Positions 5,824 to 13,603 of a DNA stretch of 49,896 nucleotides are shown here, one piece after another. Position 1 is the stretch's first letter. Every line of letters begins with the position of its first letter. The stretch covers positions 1-49,896 of the IMG/VR virus record IMGVR_UViG_3300021371_000025, one strand, 5' to 3'. Under the pieces are notes generated by a model, which saw nothing but the letters and a program-made list of their open reading frames with translations, did no database searches and was not told where the DNA came from. This DNA is from a virus. Made by a program: the position numbers and the translations under genes.

Positions 5824-7417
5824 AGACGGTAATTTTGTAAAGAACAAAGATGGTACGCCTCGTAAGAAAGGTGGTAGACCTCCTAAAGATGCACAAGATG
5901 CAGCACGTAGGACTATTACTCGTAAACAAAAGAACATTAGAAAACTTGAAGAAAAGCTAAACAACGCTAAGAAATCATTTAAGAAACAAAAAACAACACT
6001 TGAAAAGCTGGACAATACTAAAGAAGGTGTTGTTACAGAAAGTGATTTAGATACATTACCTAAAGCTGTAAAAGAAGTACTTGATAATCATCATGTATTC
6101 TTCCACGCTAACGAAGGTCCACAAACAGACTTCCTTGCTGCTGGTGAGAAAGATGTGTTATACGGTGGAGCTGCTGGTGGTGGTAAATCATATGCCATGA
6201 TTGTTGACCCACTAAGATACGCACATAGAGCTGCACACAGAGCATTAATACTTAGAAGGTCTATGCCAGAACTAAGAGAGATGATTGATAAGTCTCGTGA
6301 ACTATATCCACAAGCATTTCCCGGTGCTAAGTTCAGAGAAGTAGAAAAGCTTTGGAACTTTCCAAGCGGTGCAAAGGTTGAGTTTGGATTTTTGGAACGA
6401 GATGCAGACGTATACAGATATCAAGGACAAGCATATAGCTGGATAGGTTTTGATGAAATAACCCACCTACCTACAGAGTTTAGTTGGAACTATCTTGCTT
6501 CACGTCTTAGAACAACAGACAAAGAAATACAAACATACTTACGCTGTACTGCTAACCCCGGTGGTGTTGGTTCTAATTGGGTAAAGAAAAGATATATAGA
6601 ACCAAACGAATCAAACAAATCATTCTTAGGTAAAGATGGATTAACACGTAAGTTTATTCCTGCTAAGTTAGCTGATAACCCATACCTTGCAGAAGACGGT
6701 ATCTATGAGCAGATGCTTAAATCACTACCACCTATACAACGTAGACAACTACTTGAAGGTAACTGGGATGTAGCTGAAGGAGCTGCATTTGTAGAATTTA
6801 GTCCTGATAAACATATTATTACACCATTTGAACTGCCTGTACACTGGGAAAGAGTCAAAGCAGTTGACTACGGATATGCTGCAGAGTCCTGTTGTTTGTG
6901 GGGAATAATGGACATAAATGACAATACTTTAATAATTTATAGAGAATTATACAAAAAAGGCTTGACAGGAGAAGAATTAGGTGCTATAATAACAGATATG
7001 GAGACAGAAGACCCTTTTTCTGTGAATGGGGTTTTAGATACTGCAGCTTGGGCAAGAACAGGAACGACTGGTCCAACTGTAGGAGAAAGTTTAGTTAAGG
7101 CTGGTCATAAGTTAAGACGAGCTGATAAAAATAGAATACAAGGTAAGATACAAGTACACGAGTACTTAAAGGTTAGAGAGAATGGTAGACCTAAGTTACA
7201 GATATTTAATACATGTCCTAACTTAATAAGAGAATTACAGTCTATACCATTATCTAAAACTAACCCTGAAGACGTAGATACGAAAGCTTCAGACCACGCA
7301 TATGATGCATTACGTTATATGATAATGAGTAGACCAAGAATGGAAAGCCCGTTAGAACGTATAAGAGGTTTAAAACGTGAAATGTATAGACCAGTTGATT
7401 CAACATTTGGATATTAA
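5768..7417 (+). CDS. terL: Terminase large subunit
   Basis: The 549-aa packaging motor pumps DNA into the prohead by ATP hydrolysis and cuts the concatemer. Visible features are Walker A GGAAGGGKS (about 123-131), Walker B WIGFDE (215-220), the coupling motif RCTANPGG (about 249-256) and an RNase H-like nuclease domain starting at VKAVDYGYA (Asp about 357), with later acidic residues in VLDTAAWA and DHAYDALRY. Residues 35-85 form a basic, coiled-coil-like extension (KGGRPPK then Lys-rich repeats) not seen in T7 gp19. The start overlaps the upstream gene and has no clear ribosome site, so it is less certain than the domain call. Confidence 0.93.
   Translation: MDYEAKDWELNPHLYLQDKDGNFVKNKDGTPRKKGGRPPKDAQDAARRTITRKQKNIRKLEEKLNNAKKSFKKQKTTLEKLDNTKEGVVTESDLDTLPKAVKEVLDNHHVFFHANEGPQTDFLAAGEKDVLYGGAAGGGKSYAMIVDPLRYAHRAAHRALILRRSMPELREMIDKSRELYPQAFPGAKFREVEKLWNFPSGAKVEFGFLERDADVYRYQGQAYSWIGFDEITHLPTEFSWNYLASRLRTTDKEIQTYLRCTANPGGVGSNWVKKRYIEPNESNKSFLGKDGLTRKFIPAKLADNPYLAEDGIYEQMLKSLPPIQRRQLLEGNWDVAEGAAFVEFSPDKHIITPFELPVHWERVKAVDYGYAAESCCLWGIMDINDNTLIIYRELYKKGLTGEELGAIITDMETEDPFSVNGVLDTAAWARTGTTGPTVGESLVKAGHKLRRADKNRIQGKIQVHEYLKVRENGRPKLQIFNTCPNLIRELQSIPLSKTNPEDVDTKASDHAYDALRYMIMSRPRMESPLERIRGLKREMYRPVDSTFGY
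6962..6990 (+). promoter_or_regulatory. Perfect promoter match inside terL
   Basis: TTGACA (6962-6967), a 17-nt spacer and TATAAT (6985-6990) lie within the terL reading frame (GLTGEELGAII). All 12 consensus positions match. It would boost portal and capsid transcription. A coding coincidence cannot be excluded, although exact matches are rare. Confidence 0.5.
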
Positions 7418-7423
7418 AAGTAC

Positions 7424-9625
7424 ATGGCAGAAGACAGAAATACATTTTTAAACGCTGATAGTATTTACGAAGAAGTTGAAGGAGAGTCTGGAGTTCAATT
7501 AACTTTAGAAGAAGACCAACAAAGAAATCTTATTGGTATTATCAAAGGACGTTATGCTCAAGCTGAAGACGCTAGACAAACTGATGAGACTCGTTGGTTA
7601 AAAGCATATGAGAACTATAGAGGTCTTTATGCTAAAAGTGTTAAGTTTAGAGAATCTGAAAAGTCTAGAGTCTTTGTAAAAGTTACTAAGACTAAAGTAC
7701 TTGCAGCTTTTGGACAACTTGTTGATGTTATATTTGGTACAGGTAAGTTTCCAATAGGAATATCTGAAACTAAAATAGCAGAAGGTGAAACAAACTTTGC
7801 ACATCTTGATACAGCTAGTCCTACACCCGGTTTAGAAACATCAGAAGCTGAAATACCAGATGATATTGGAAACAGAATAGATAGTCCTTATGATGTTGGT
7901 TACGAAGGTGATGGTAGAACTTTAAAACCCGGTGCAACTTTCTATAACGGTATCTTTGAAGATAGTCTTGAAGACCAAGCTGAAGAAGCTGGTATTCTTA
8001 AAGATGGTACAAGTCCTGACCCACAGGCAATAGAAGTATCTCCTGCACAAAAAGCTGCAAGAAGAATGGAAAAACTTATTCATGACCAGATTGAAGAATC
8101 AAATGGAAACTCAGAATTAAGAAATGCTCTTTTAGAATCTGCTCTGCTTGGTACAGGGATTGTAAAAGGACCATTTAACTATAATAAGAAACTTCACAAG
8201 TGGGACACAGATGAAGAAGGTAACAGAACTTATAACCCTTTAGAAGTTAGAGTACCTAGAATAGAGTTTGTAAGTTGTTGGGATTTTTATCCTGACCCTA
8301 ACGCTACTAACATGGAAGAATGTGAATTTATTATTCACAGACATAAAATGAACAGAAGTCAATTAAGGCAGTTAAGAAATATGCCTTACTTTGATGAAGA
8401 TGCAATACGTAGTGCAATACAGATGGGTGCTAACTACGTAGAGAAAGATTTTGAAAGCCAGTTAAAAGACGATGCTAGAAGTGATGAAGACATAAGTAGC
8501 AGTTTTGAAGTATTAGAATACTGGGGAATGATGGATGCAGAGTACGCAAGAGAAGTAGGAATCGACTTACCCGACACTGTTGATGACTTAGATGAAGTAC
8601 AAGTAAACATATGGACATGTGGTACTTACTTGTTAAGGGCTGTACTAAATCCGTTCACTCCATACAGAATACCATATAACGCTTTTCCATACGAAAGAAA
8701 TCCATATAACTTCTTTGGTATTGGTGTAGCAGAGAATATGGATGATAGTCAACAGATTATGAATGGTCATGCAAGAATGGCTATAGATAACTTAGCAATG
8801 TCTGGTTCTCTTGTATTTGATGTAGATGAGTCTGCTTTAGTTGGTGGACAATCAATGGAGATATATCCGGGTAAAGTCTTTAGAAGACAAGCTGGAATGC
8901 CGGGACAAGCTATACACGGTTTAAAGTTTCCTAATACATCACAAGAAAACTTAATGATGTTTGATAAGTTTAGACAACTTGCAGATGAACAAACAGGTAT
9001 ACCTAGTTATTCACACGGTCAAACAGGTGTTCAAAGTATGACAAGGACTGCGTCTGGTATGTCTATGTTGCTTGGAGCATCAAGTTTAAATATTAAAACA
9101 GTTATCAAAAACCTTGATGACTTTTTATTAAAGCCACTAGGGGAGTCTTACTTCCAGTGGAACATGCAATTCCTAGAAGATGAGTTGGATGTTAAAGGTG
9201 ATTTAGAAGTTAAAGCTACTGGAACAAATAGCTTGATGCAGAAAGAAGTACGTTCTCAAAGATTGACAATGTTCTTACAAACTGCACAAAGTCCTGCTAT
9301 TGCTCCGTTTGTTAAGATTTCTAAACTCGTTAGTGAACTTGCCTACAGCTTAGACTTAGACCCTGATGAAATACTCAATGACCCTGAAGAAGCTGCGATA
9401 ATGGCACAAATAATAGGAATGCAGAATGCTGGACAAACAAATGGCGAGGAAGCTCAACCCGGTGGTCAACAGCCCCCAATGGGAGGACCTCAAGGAGTAC
9501 CTCAACAACCTCAAGAACTTGGAGCTACAGGCACTGGCGGTGGCAACATCGGAACAGGAAATGTACCGGTTGCAGGGGAGAGTGAGTTCTCTGGTACGGT
9601 TGGAGCAACTGGACAAGCAGGTTAG
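7424..9625 (+). CDS. Portal protein
   Basis: The 733-aa head-tail connector forms the dodecameric ring through which DNA is packaged. Supporting features are its place directly after terL, the size typical of podovirus portals with extensions, and the core region with KLIHDQIEESNGNSELRNALLESALLGTG (in parts), EFVSCWDFYPDPNA, FEVLEYWG and GVAENMDDSQQIMNG, which match portals of marine phages as I know them. The C-terminal 65 residues are Gly/Pro/Gln-rich and overlap another reading frame (9441-9656). Confidence 0.85.
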   Translation: MAEDRNTFLNADSIYEEVEGESGVQLTLEEDQQRNLIGIIKGRYAQAEDARQTDETRWLKAYENYRGLYAKSVKFRESEKSRVFVKVTKTKVLAAFGQLVDVIFGTGKFPIGISETKIAEGETNFAHLDTASPTPGLETSEAEIPDDIGNRIDSPYDVGYEGDGRTLKPGATFYNGIFEDSLEDQAEEAGILKDGTSPDPQAIEVSPAQKAARRMEKLIHDQIEESNGNSELRNALLESALLGTGIVKGPFNYNKKLHKWDTDEEGNRTYNPLEVRVPRIEFVSCWDFYPDPNATNMEECEFIIHRHKMNRSQLRQLRNMPYFDEDAIRSAIQMGANYVEKDFESQLKDDARSDEDISSSFEVLEYWGMMDAEYAREVGIDLPDTVDDLDEVQVNIWTCGTYLLRAVLNPFTPYRIPYNAFPYERNPYNFFGIGVAENMDDSQQIMNGHARMAIDNLAMSGSLVFDVDESALVGGQSMEIYPGKVFRRQAGMPGQAIHGLKFPNTSQENLMMFDKFRQLADEQTGIPSYSHGQTGVQSMTRTASGMSMLLGASSLNIKTVIKNLDDFLLKPLGESYFQWNMQFLEDELDVKGDLEVKATGTNSLMQKEVRSQRLTMFLQTAQSPAIAPFVKISKLVSELAYSLDLDPDEILNDPEEAAIMAQIIGMQNAGQTNGEEAQPGGQQPPMGGPQGVPQQPQELGATGTGGGNIGTGNVPVAGESEFSGTVGATGQAG

Positions 9626-9656
9626 AGAAGCAATTAACAGAAAAGAGGGAGAGTAA
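9441..9656 (+). CDS. 71-aa protein overprinted on the portal C-terminus
   Basis: In the frame shifted from the portal, MARKLNPVVNSPQWEDLKEY... continues with LNNLKNLELQALAVA, MYRLQGRVSSLVRLEQLD and VREAINRKEGE. The pattern (a W-x-x-L-x-x-Y-L helix followed by charged helices) resembles the small virion-associated protein often encoded right after the portal in related phages. About 185 nt are shared with the portal gene. The portal frame there is low-complexity, which leaves room for dual coding. The start could also be 9426. Confidence 0.6.
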   Translation: MARKLNPVVNSPQWEDLKEYLNNLKNLELQALAVATSEQEMYRLQGRVSSLVRLEQLDKQVREAINRKEGE

Positions 9657-9657
9657 T

Positions 9658-9834
9658 ATGTTAGATTTATTAGATACAATTTTAAAAATAATAGGAGTAG
9701 TTCCTTGGATAGTTTCAATCTGTTCAATGTTAGCTGCTTTAACACCTACACCAGTTGATGATAACTTAATTGGTAAAGCTTACAAAATCATTGATTGGTT
9801 TGCTTTAAACATAGGAAAAGCAAAGGATAAATAA
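9658..9834 (+). CDS. 58-aa membrane-associated hypothetical protein
   Basis: MLDLLDTILKIIGVVPWIVS and SICSMLAALTP form a hydrophobic stretch of about 25 residues, followed by a soluble, slightly basic tail. GGGAGAG lies just upstream. It is coupled to the next gene through TAATG. Similar small hydrophobic genes occur between portal and scaffold in other marine phages; function unknown. Confidence 0.6.
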   Translation: MLDLLDTILKIIGVVPWIVSICSMLAALTPTPVDDNLIGKAYKIIDWFALNIGKAKDK

Positions 9835-10463
9835 TGAAAAGAAAAGGAATGTTAGACCAAGACAGATACGGAATGAAAGATGGTGGTCCGGGTATAGAAG
9901 CTCTTAGAAAAGAAGCACCAGAAGTTGTTGAACGTATGGGTTACGAAGAAGGTGGAGAAATAGATGACCAAATGTTAATGGTTATGACACCACCAATGGA
10001 ATCTGAAATGGAATCTGATGATGACATGGAAGATAACTACACAAGATTTATAATGGAAGAAGCATTAAGCGAAGAAGAAGAAGATATGCTAACTTCCAAA
10101 CTAGAACAAGATGAGGAACTATCTATGTTATTTGATAAGATAATAGATGTTGCTCAAGAATTTGCTGGGTCTGGTCCTGTTAATGGTCCGGGTTCAGGAG
10201 TCTCTGACAGTATACCCGCAAGGTTATCTGATGGAGAATTTGTCTTTACTGCAAAAGCTGTAGAAGAAATCGGAGAAGACGCTTTAATGTCTATGATGAA
10301 AGATGCTGAAGCTAAAGCAGATGAAAGACAAGGAATGAGAATTGGAGGCATAATGTCTACTGAAAACTCTGAGGTTGACCAATATGGAAGACCTTTAGAC
10401 GCAGAAATTGCTGAAGAAGAGGTAAAGAAAAGCATGTTGTCTGTTAATCCTCGTTTCAAATAA
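9834..10463 (+). CDS. Acidic structural protein with GG-type motif
   Basis: The 209-aa protein opens with a MKDGGPG...RMGYEEGGEI segment, has a very acidic middle (ESDDDMEDN, SEEEEDM) and a conserved module GPVNGPGSGVSDSIPARLSD then GEFVFTAKAVEEIG. I know this SDSIPARLSDGEFVF module from many marine phage virion proteins; its function is not established. The RMGYEEGG segment resembles the GGRVGY motif of other virion proteins here. Placement just before scaffold suggests a capsid-assembly or minor virion role. Confidence 0.65.
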   Translation: MKRKGMLDQDRYGMKDGGPGIEALRKEAPEVVERMGYEEGGEIDDQMLMVMTPPMESEMESDDDMEDNYTRFIMEEALSEEEEDMLTSKLEQDEELSMLFDKIIDVAQEFAGSGPVNGPGSGVSDSIPARLSDGEFVFTAKAVEEIGEDALMSMMKDAEAKADERQGMRIGGIMSTENSEVDQYGRPLDAEIAEEEVKKSMLSVNPRFK

Positions 10464-10471
10464 ACGATAAA

Positions 10472-10577
10472 GCTACCTGAATTAATTAATCAGCCCTTTA
10501 TCATATTAATAACCGAAAGGCTACCTTTACAAACAAGCCCTCTAGTCGACATAGAGCTACCTTGTGAAACAAGCCCT
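10472..10577 (+). repeat. Three hairpin-like repeats in the scaffold/capsid leader
   Basis: GCTACCT is followed by 8-12 nt and then (C/A)AGCCCT three times (10472-10497, 10520-10541, 10556-10577). Each copy can fold into a short hairpin: CTGA/TCAG in the first, GGCT/AGCC in the second, CTTGT/ACAAG in the third. The set fills the 131-bp gap before the scaffold gene, so it is probably an mRNA leader element affecting stability or translation of the scaffold-capsid message. Confidence 0.6.
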
Positions 10578-10594
10578 GAGTAGGAGAATAGAAA

Positions 10595-11467
10595 ATGACT
10601 AATACAGTCCAACAGGAAGAACAAGCGAATCCTTATAACGCAAAGAAAGATTACCACGTAGAAGATAAACCTTTTACCCCTGCTAATCAATTATATTTTG
10701 AAGAGCCTTCTGAAAAGAATAAACTCTTTGATAGTGATGACATTACTGAAGTTACATCTACAGATAATGTTAAAACAGAAAATCTGGATACTCCTTATAA
10801 GAAACCAGATTATAAAAAAAGATATGATGATTTAAAAAAGCATTACGATAGTAAGCTTAACGAGTTTAAATCTAGAGAACAAGAGTTAATTGAAGAGGCT
10901 ACTAGTAATAGAACCGAATACAAAGCTCCTAAATCTCCAGAAGAACTAGAAGAGTTTAAAAATAACTATCCTGATGTTTACGAAGTCGTAGAAACCGTTG
11001 CTCATATGCAATCGGAGACTAAAGCAAAAGTTCTAGAAGAACGCCTTAGTAAACTCCAAGAACGTGAGAATCAGTTAGTACGACAGAGTGCAGAGAAAAG
11101 ATTAATGGAAAGACATCCTGATTTTGAAGATATCAGAAATAGTGATGACTTTCATGGTTGGGCAAAAGAACAGCCTAAGTCTATCCAAGACTGGATATAC
11201 TCAAACGCTGACGATGCTGACCTAGCTTCACGTGCATTAGATTTGTTTAAAAAGGATTTTGGAATTGAACCTACTAAGACTAAGTCATCTTCTAAACAGA
11301 CTAGAAAATCTGCTGCTGATATGGTTTCTACTAAAACAAAAAGTATAGAACCTAATCAACAAAAGGTTTGGTCTGAAAAGGAGATTGCTGCAATGAGTGT
11401 TGCTGAATTTGATAAATTTGAAAAAGAGATATCAGATGCAATGCAAGAAGGCAGAATCGTAAAATAA
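10595..11467 (+). CDS. Capsid scaffolding (assembly) protein
   Basis: This 290-aa, highly charged, Glu/Lys-rich protein is predicted to be mostly coiled coil, with KRYDDLKKHYDSKLNEFKSR and LEERLSKLQERENQLV. The C-terminal helix-rich tail ends AMQEGRIVK. Low hydrophobicity, position immediately before the major capsid gene and this architecture are the usual marks of a T7 gp9-like scaffold, which would direct procapsid assembly and then leave. AGGAGAAT serves as the ribosome site. Confidence 0.8.
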   Translation: MTNTVQQEEQANPYNAKKDYHVEDKPFTPANQLYFEEPSEKNKLFDSDDITEVTSTDNVKTENLDTPYKKPDYKKRYDDLKKHYDSKLNEFKSREQELIEEATSNRTEYKAPKSPEELEEFKNNYPDVYEVVETVAHMQSETKAKVLEERLSKLQERENQLVRQSAEKRLMERHPDFEDIRNSDDFHGWAKEQPKSIQDWIYSNADDADLASRALDLFKKDFGIEPTKTKSSSKQTRKSAADMVSTKTKSIEPNQQKVWSEKEIAAMSVAEFDKFEKEISDAMQEGRIVK

Positions 11468-11493
11468 CTATTAAATAAAAAAGGAAAACCAAA

Positions 11494-12471
11494 ATGGCAC
11501 AATTTTTTGAAGAAGGGTCTAGCCCCGGATTATCAAACTTTGACAGAAGCGTTTCCGGTCAAACTAATGGTTTCTTCCTACCTTCCGTTTACTCTAAGAA
11601 AGTTCTTAACTTTTTCAGAAAGGCATCGGTAGTAGAAGCTATTACTAACACTGACTATGCAGGAGAAATTTCAGCATACGGAGACTCTGTTAAAATTATA
11701 AAAGAACCGACAATTGCTGTAAGCGATTATCTAAGAGGACAAGATACTAGTAACACATTATTAACTGACTCAGAAATTTCTCTAGTTGTTGATAGTGCTA
11801 AAGCATTTAAGTTCATTGTAGATGATATTGAAAGTAATATGTCACACGTAAACTTTAAAGAAGTTGCATCAAGTTCTGCTGCATACGCTTTAAAAGATGC
11901 ATATGATGCTGCTGTTCTAGAAACTATGTTTACTGGATGTTCAGCTTCATCTCCTGACCATATTATTGGTTCAGACAGTGCAACTGCTGATGCTACTTTA
12001 TCACACGCTACTAACTCTGTAGACCTATTAGGTTCAGACGGAACTGGTGTAGATGCAATTGACCTTATGGCAAGATTTGCTAAACTATTAGACGAACAAA
12101 GTGTACCTGAAGAAGGTAGATGGTTCGTAGCTCCTCCTTCATTCTATGAAGAATTAGCTAAAGCTGACTCTAAGTTAATGTCTGTTGACTTTAACGCTGG
12201 ACAAGGCTCTATCAGAAATGGCTTAGTATCAAGTGGTAAACTAAGAGGATTTGACATGTACAAATCTAATAATGTTGCTGCTACATCTAACGCTACTGGT
12301 AAATGTATGGCTGGTCACATTTCATCAACTGCTACTGCTAATACTATTCTTTCAACTGAAGTGTTGAGAGACCCATCATCATTTGGTGATATAGTAAGAG
12401 GCTTACATGTCTATGGTGCGAAAGTACTTAGAGATGACGCTTTATGTAGTGCATTCTATGTAATTGACTAA
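11494..12471 (+). CDS. Major capsid protein
   Basis: The 325-aa protein lies right after the scaffold gene, with AAAGGAAAA upstream and a strong terminator 13 nt after its stop, as expected for the most abundant product. Features such as GQTNGFFLPSVYSKKVLNFF at the N-terminus, GDSVKIIKEPTIAVSDY, LKDAYDAAVLETMF and WFVAPPSFYEELAK fit the HK97-fold capsids of T7-like marine phages. No decoration or Ig-like domain is seen. Confidence 0.88.
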   Translation: MAQFFEEGSSPGLSNFDRSVSGQTNGFFLPSVYSKKVLNFFRKASVVEAITNTDYAGEISAYGDSVKIIKEPTIAVSDYLRGQDTSNTLLTDSEISLVVDSAKAFKFIVDDIESNMSHVNFKEVASSSAAYALKDAYDAAVLETMFTGCSASSPDHIIGSDSATADATLSHATNSVDLLGSDGTGVDAIDLMARFAKLLDEQSVPEEGRWFVAPPSFYEELAKADSKLMSVDFNAGQGSIRNGLVSSGKLRGFDMYKSNNVAATSNATGKCMAGHISSTATANTILSTEVLRDPSSFGDIVRGLHVYGAKVLRDDALCSAFYVID

Positions 12472-12483
12472 TTGTCAAAACTT

Positions 12484-12512
12484 GGGGGGTCTTAATTGAC
12501 CCTCCACTTTTT
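12484..12512 (+). terminator. Intrinsic terminator after the capsid gene
   Basis: An 8-bp stem (12484-12491 with 12498-12505, one G-U pair, loop TTAATT) is followed by ACTTTTT. Partial termination here would raise capsid mRNA relative to the tail genes downstream. Confidence 0.85.
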
Positions 12513-12531
12513 AAATTAAAGGAGATAAAAT

Positions 12532-12687
12532 ATGTACGATAAAGATAAGAAAAAGAAAATGATGTATGGTGGTATGGCTAAAAAGAAAATGATGGGTGGT
12601 GGAAGAGTTATGTATAATAAAGGTGGAAAAGCTGGAACACAACCTGAATATAAATCTGGTGAAATGCCAAAGTGTATGCCTAAATAA
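12532..12687 (+). CDS. 51-aa Lys/Met/Gly-rich protein with GG-type motif
   Basis: MYDKDKKKKMMYGGMAKKKM is followed by GGGRVMYNKGGKAG and a short tail. The ribosome site AAAGGAGAT is excellent. GGGRVMYNKGG closely resembles the GGRVGYAQG and GGRVGFAPGG segments of the large ejection proteins. No function is known; a small virion or assembly factor is plausible. Confidence 0.65.
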   Translation: MYDKDKKKKMMYGGMAKKKMMGGGRVMYNKGGKAGTQPEYKSGEMPKCMPK

Positions 12688-12689
12688 TT

Positions 12690-12836
12690 ATGAAAGTTAA
12701 AGCACCAAAAGGACACCATTGGATGAAACAAAAAAATGGTACGTTTAAATTAATGAAACACACAGGTAAGTTTGTAAAACATAAAGGTGCAAGTTTAGAA
12801 GCAAACTTTCCAATTCAAAAGGTTCATAAAAAATAA
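12690..12836 (+). CDS. 48-aa basic hypothetical protein
   Basis: MKVKAPKGHHWMKQKNGTFK then LMKHTGKFVKHKGASLEANF, rich in Lys and His. The pattern (PKGHHWM...GTFKLM) is one I have seen in small phage proteins near capsid genes, with no assigned function. Coupled to the next gene by TAATG. Confidence 0.6.
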   Translation: MKVKAPKGHHWMKQKNGTFKLMKHTGKFVKHKGASLEANFPIQKVHKK

Positions 12837-13603
12837 TGGCTACAACATATCTTGACATAACTAACGAAGTACTAAGAGAACTCAACGAAGTTATTTTAAC
12901 TTCTGCTAATTTTGATGCTGCAATAGGAATACAAGCATTTGTAAAAGACGCTATTAATAAAGCTACATTTGATATAGCTAACGAAGAACCACAATTACCT
13001 TTCTTTGCTGCAGGTACAAGCGGAGCTACTGACCCTTTCTATGGAAATGTTTCAGTTGCTACAGTTGCAGGAACAAGATGGTACACTTTAAAAGATGGTA
13101 GTTCTAGTATTACTACAGACTATGCATCAATAGATTGGGATGATTTTTATTTGACCACTATTAACGTAAGTGGAGAAACAACTCCTTATGTCTCTAAAGG
13201 ATTAAAGTTTCTTACTCTTGCAGATTGGAAAAGATATTATAGAGACAATGAGAATGCAGATGATGCAGATACTCAAAACCATGGAGAACCACAGTTTGTT
13301 ATAAAATCTCCAGACCACAGAAAGTTTGGATTAAGTCCAATACCTGATAAAGTTTATAACGTACATTTTTATGCTTTTGAAAAACCTACAAGGTTATCTA
13401 ACTATGATGATACTATTGTTATGCCAGACCAATATAGCAATGTTATAACTGCAAAAGCTAGATACTATGTACATCAATTTAAAAATAATTTACAACAATC
13501 TGCATTTGCTTTAGACGATTATAAAAAAGCTGTAAGACATATGAAAAGTAATTTAATAAATCCAGCTCCTAAGTATATGACAGATGATAGGACATACTTC
13601 TAA
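12836..13603 (+). CDS. Tail tubular / head-tail adaptor protein (T7 gp11-like)
   Basis: The 255-aa protein starts MATTYLDITNEVLRELNEVI and ends with the helical segment NVITAKARYYVHQFKNNLQQ. It then runs ALDDYKKAVRHMKSNL. The N-terminal LDITNEVLRELN followed by a beta-rich middle is typical of gp11-type adaptors that connect the portal to the tail nozzle. Its location between capsid and the larger tail protein supports this. Confidence 0.75.
   Translation: MATTYLDITNEVLRELNEVILTSANFDAAIGIQAFVKDAINKATFDIANEEPQLPFFAAGTSGATDPFYGNVSVATVAGTRWYTLKDGSSSITTDYASIDWDDFYLTTINVSGETTPYVSKGLKFLTLADWKRYYRDNENADDADTQNHGEPQFVIKSPDHRKFGLSPIPDKVYNVHFYAFEKPTRLSNYDDTIVMPDQYSNVITAKARYYVHQFKNNLQQSAFALDDYKKAVRHMKSNLINPAPKYMTDDRTYF

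Noticed and set aside
9356-9745. 129-aa minus-strand frame opposite the portal end
   Set aside because: Shadow of the portal and its overlapping gene; Leu/Ser-rich and with no ribosome site.
10472-10577. CRISPR-like array
   Set aside because: Only three short imperfect repeats of unequal spacing with hairpins; no cas genes.
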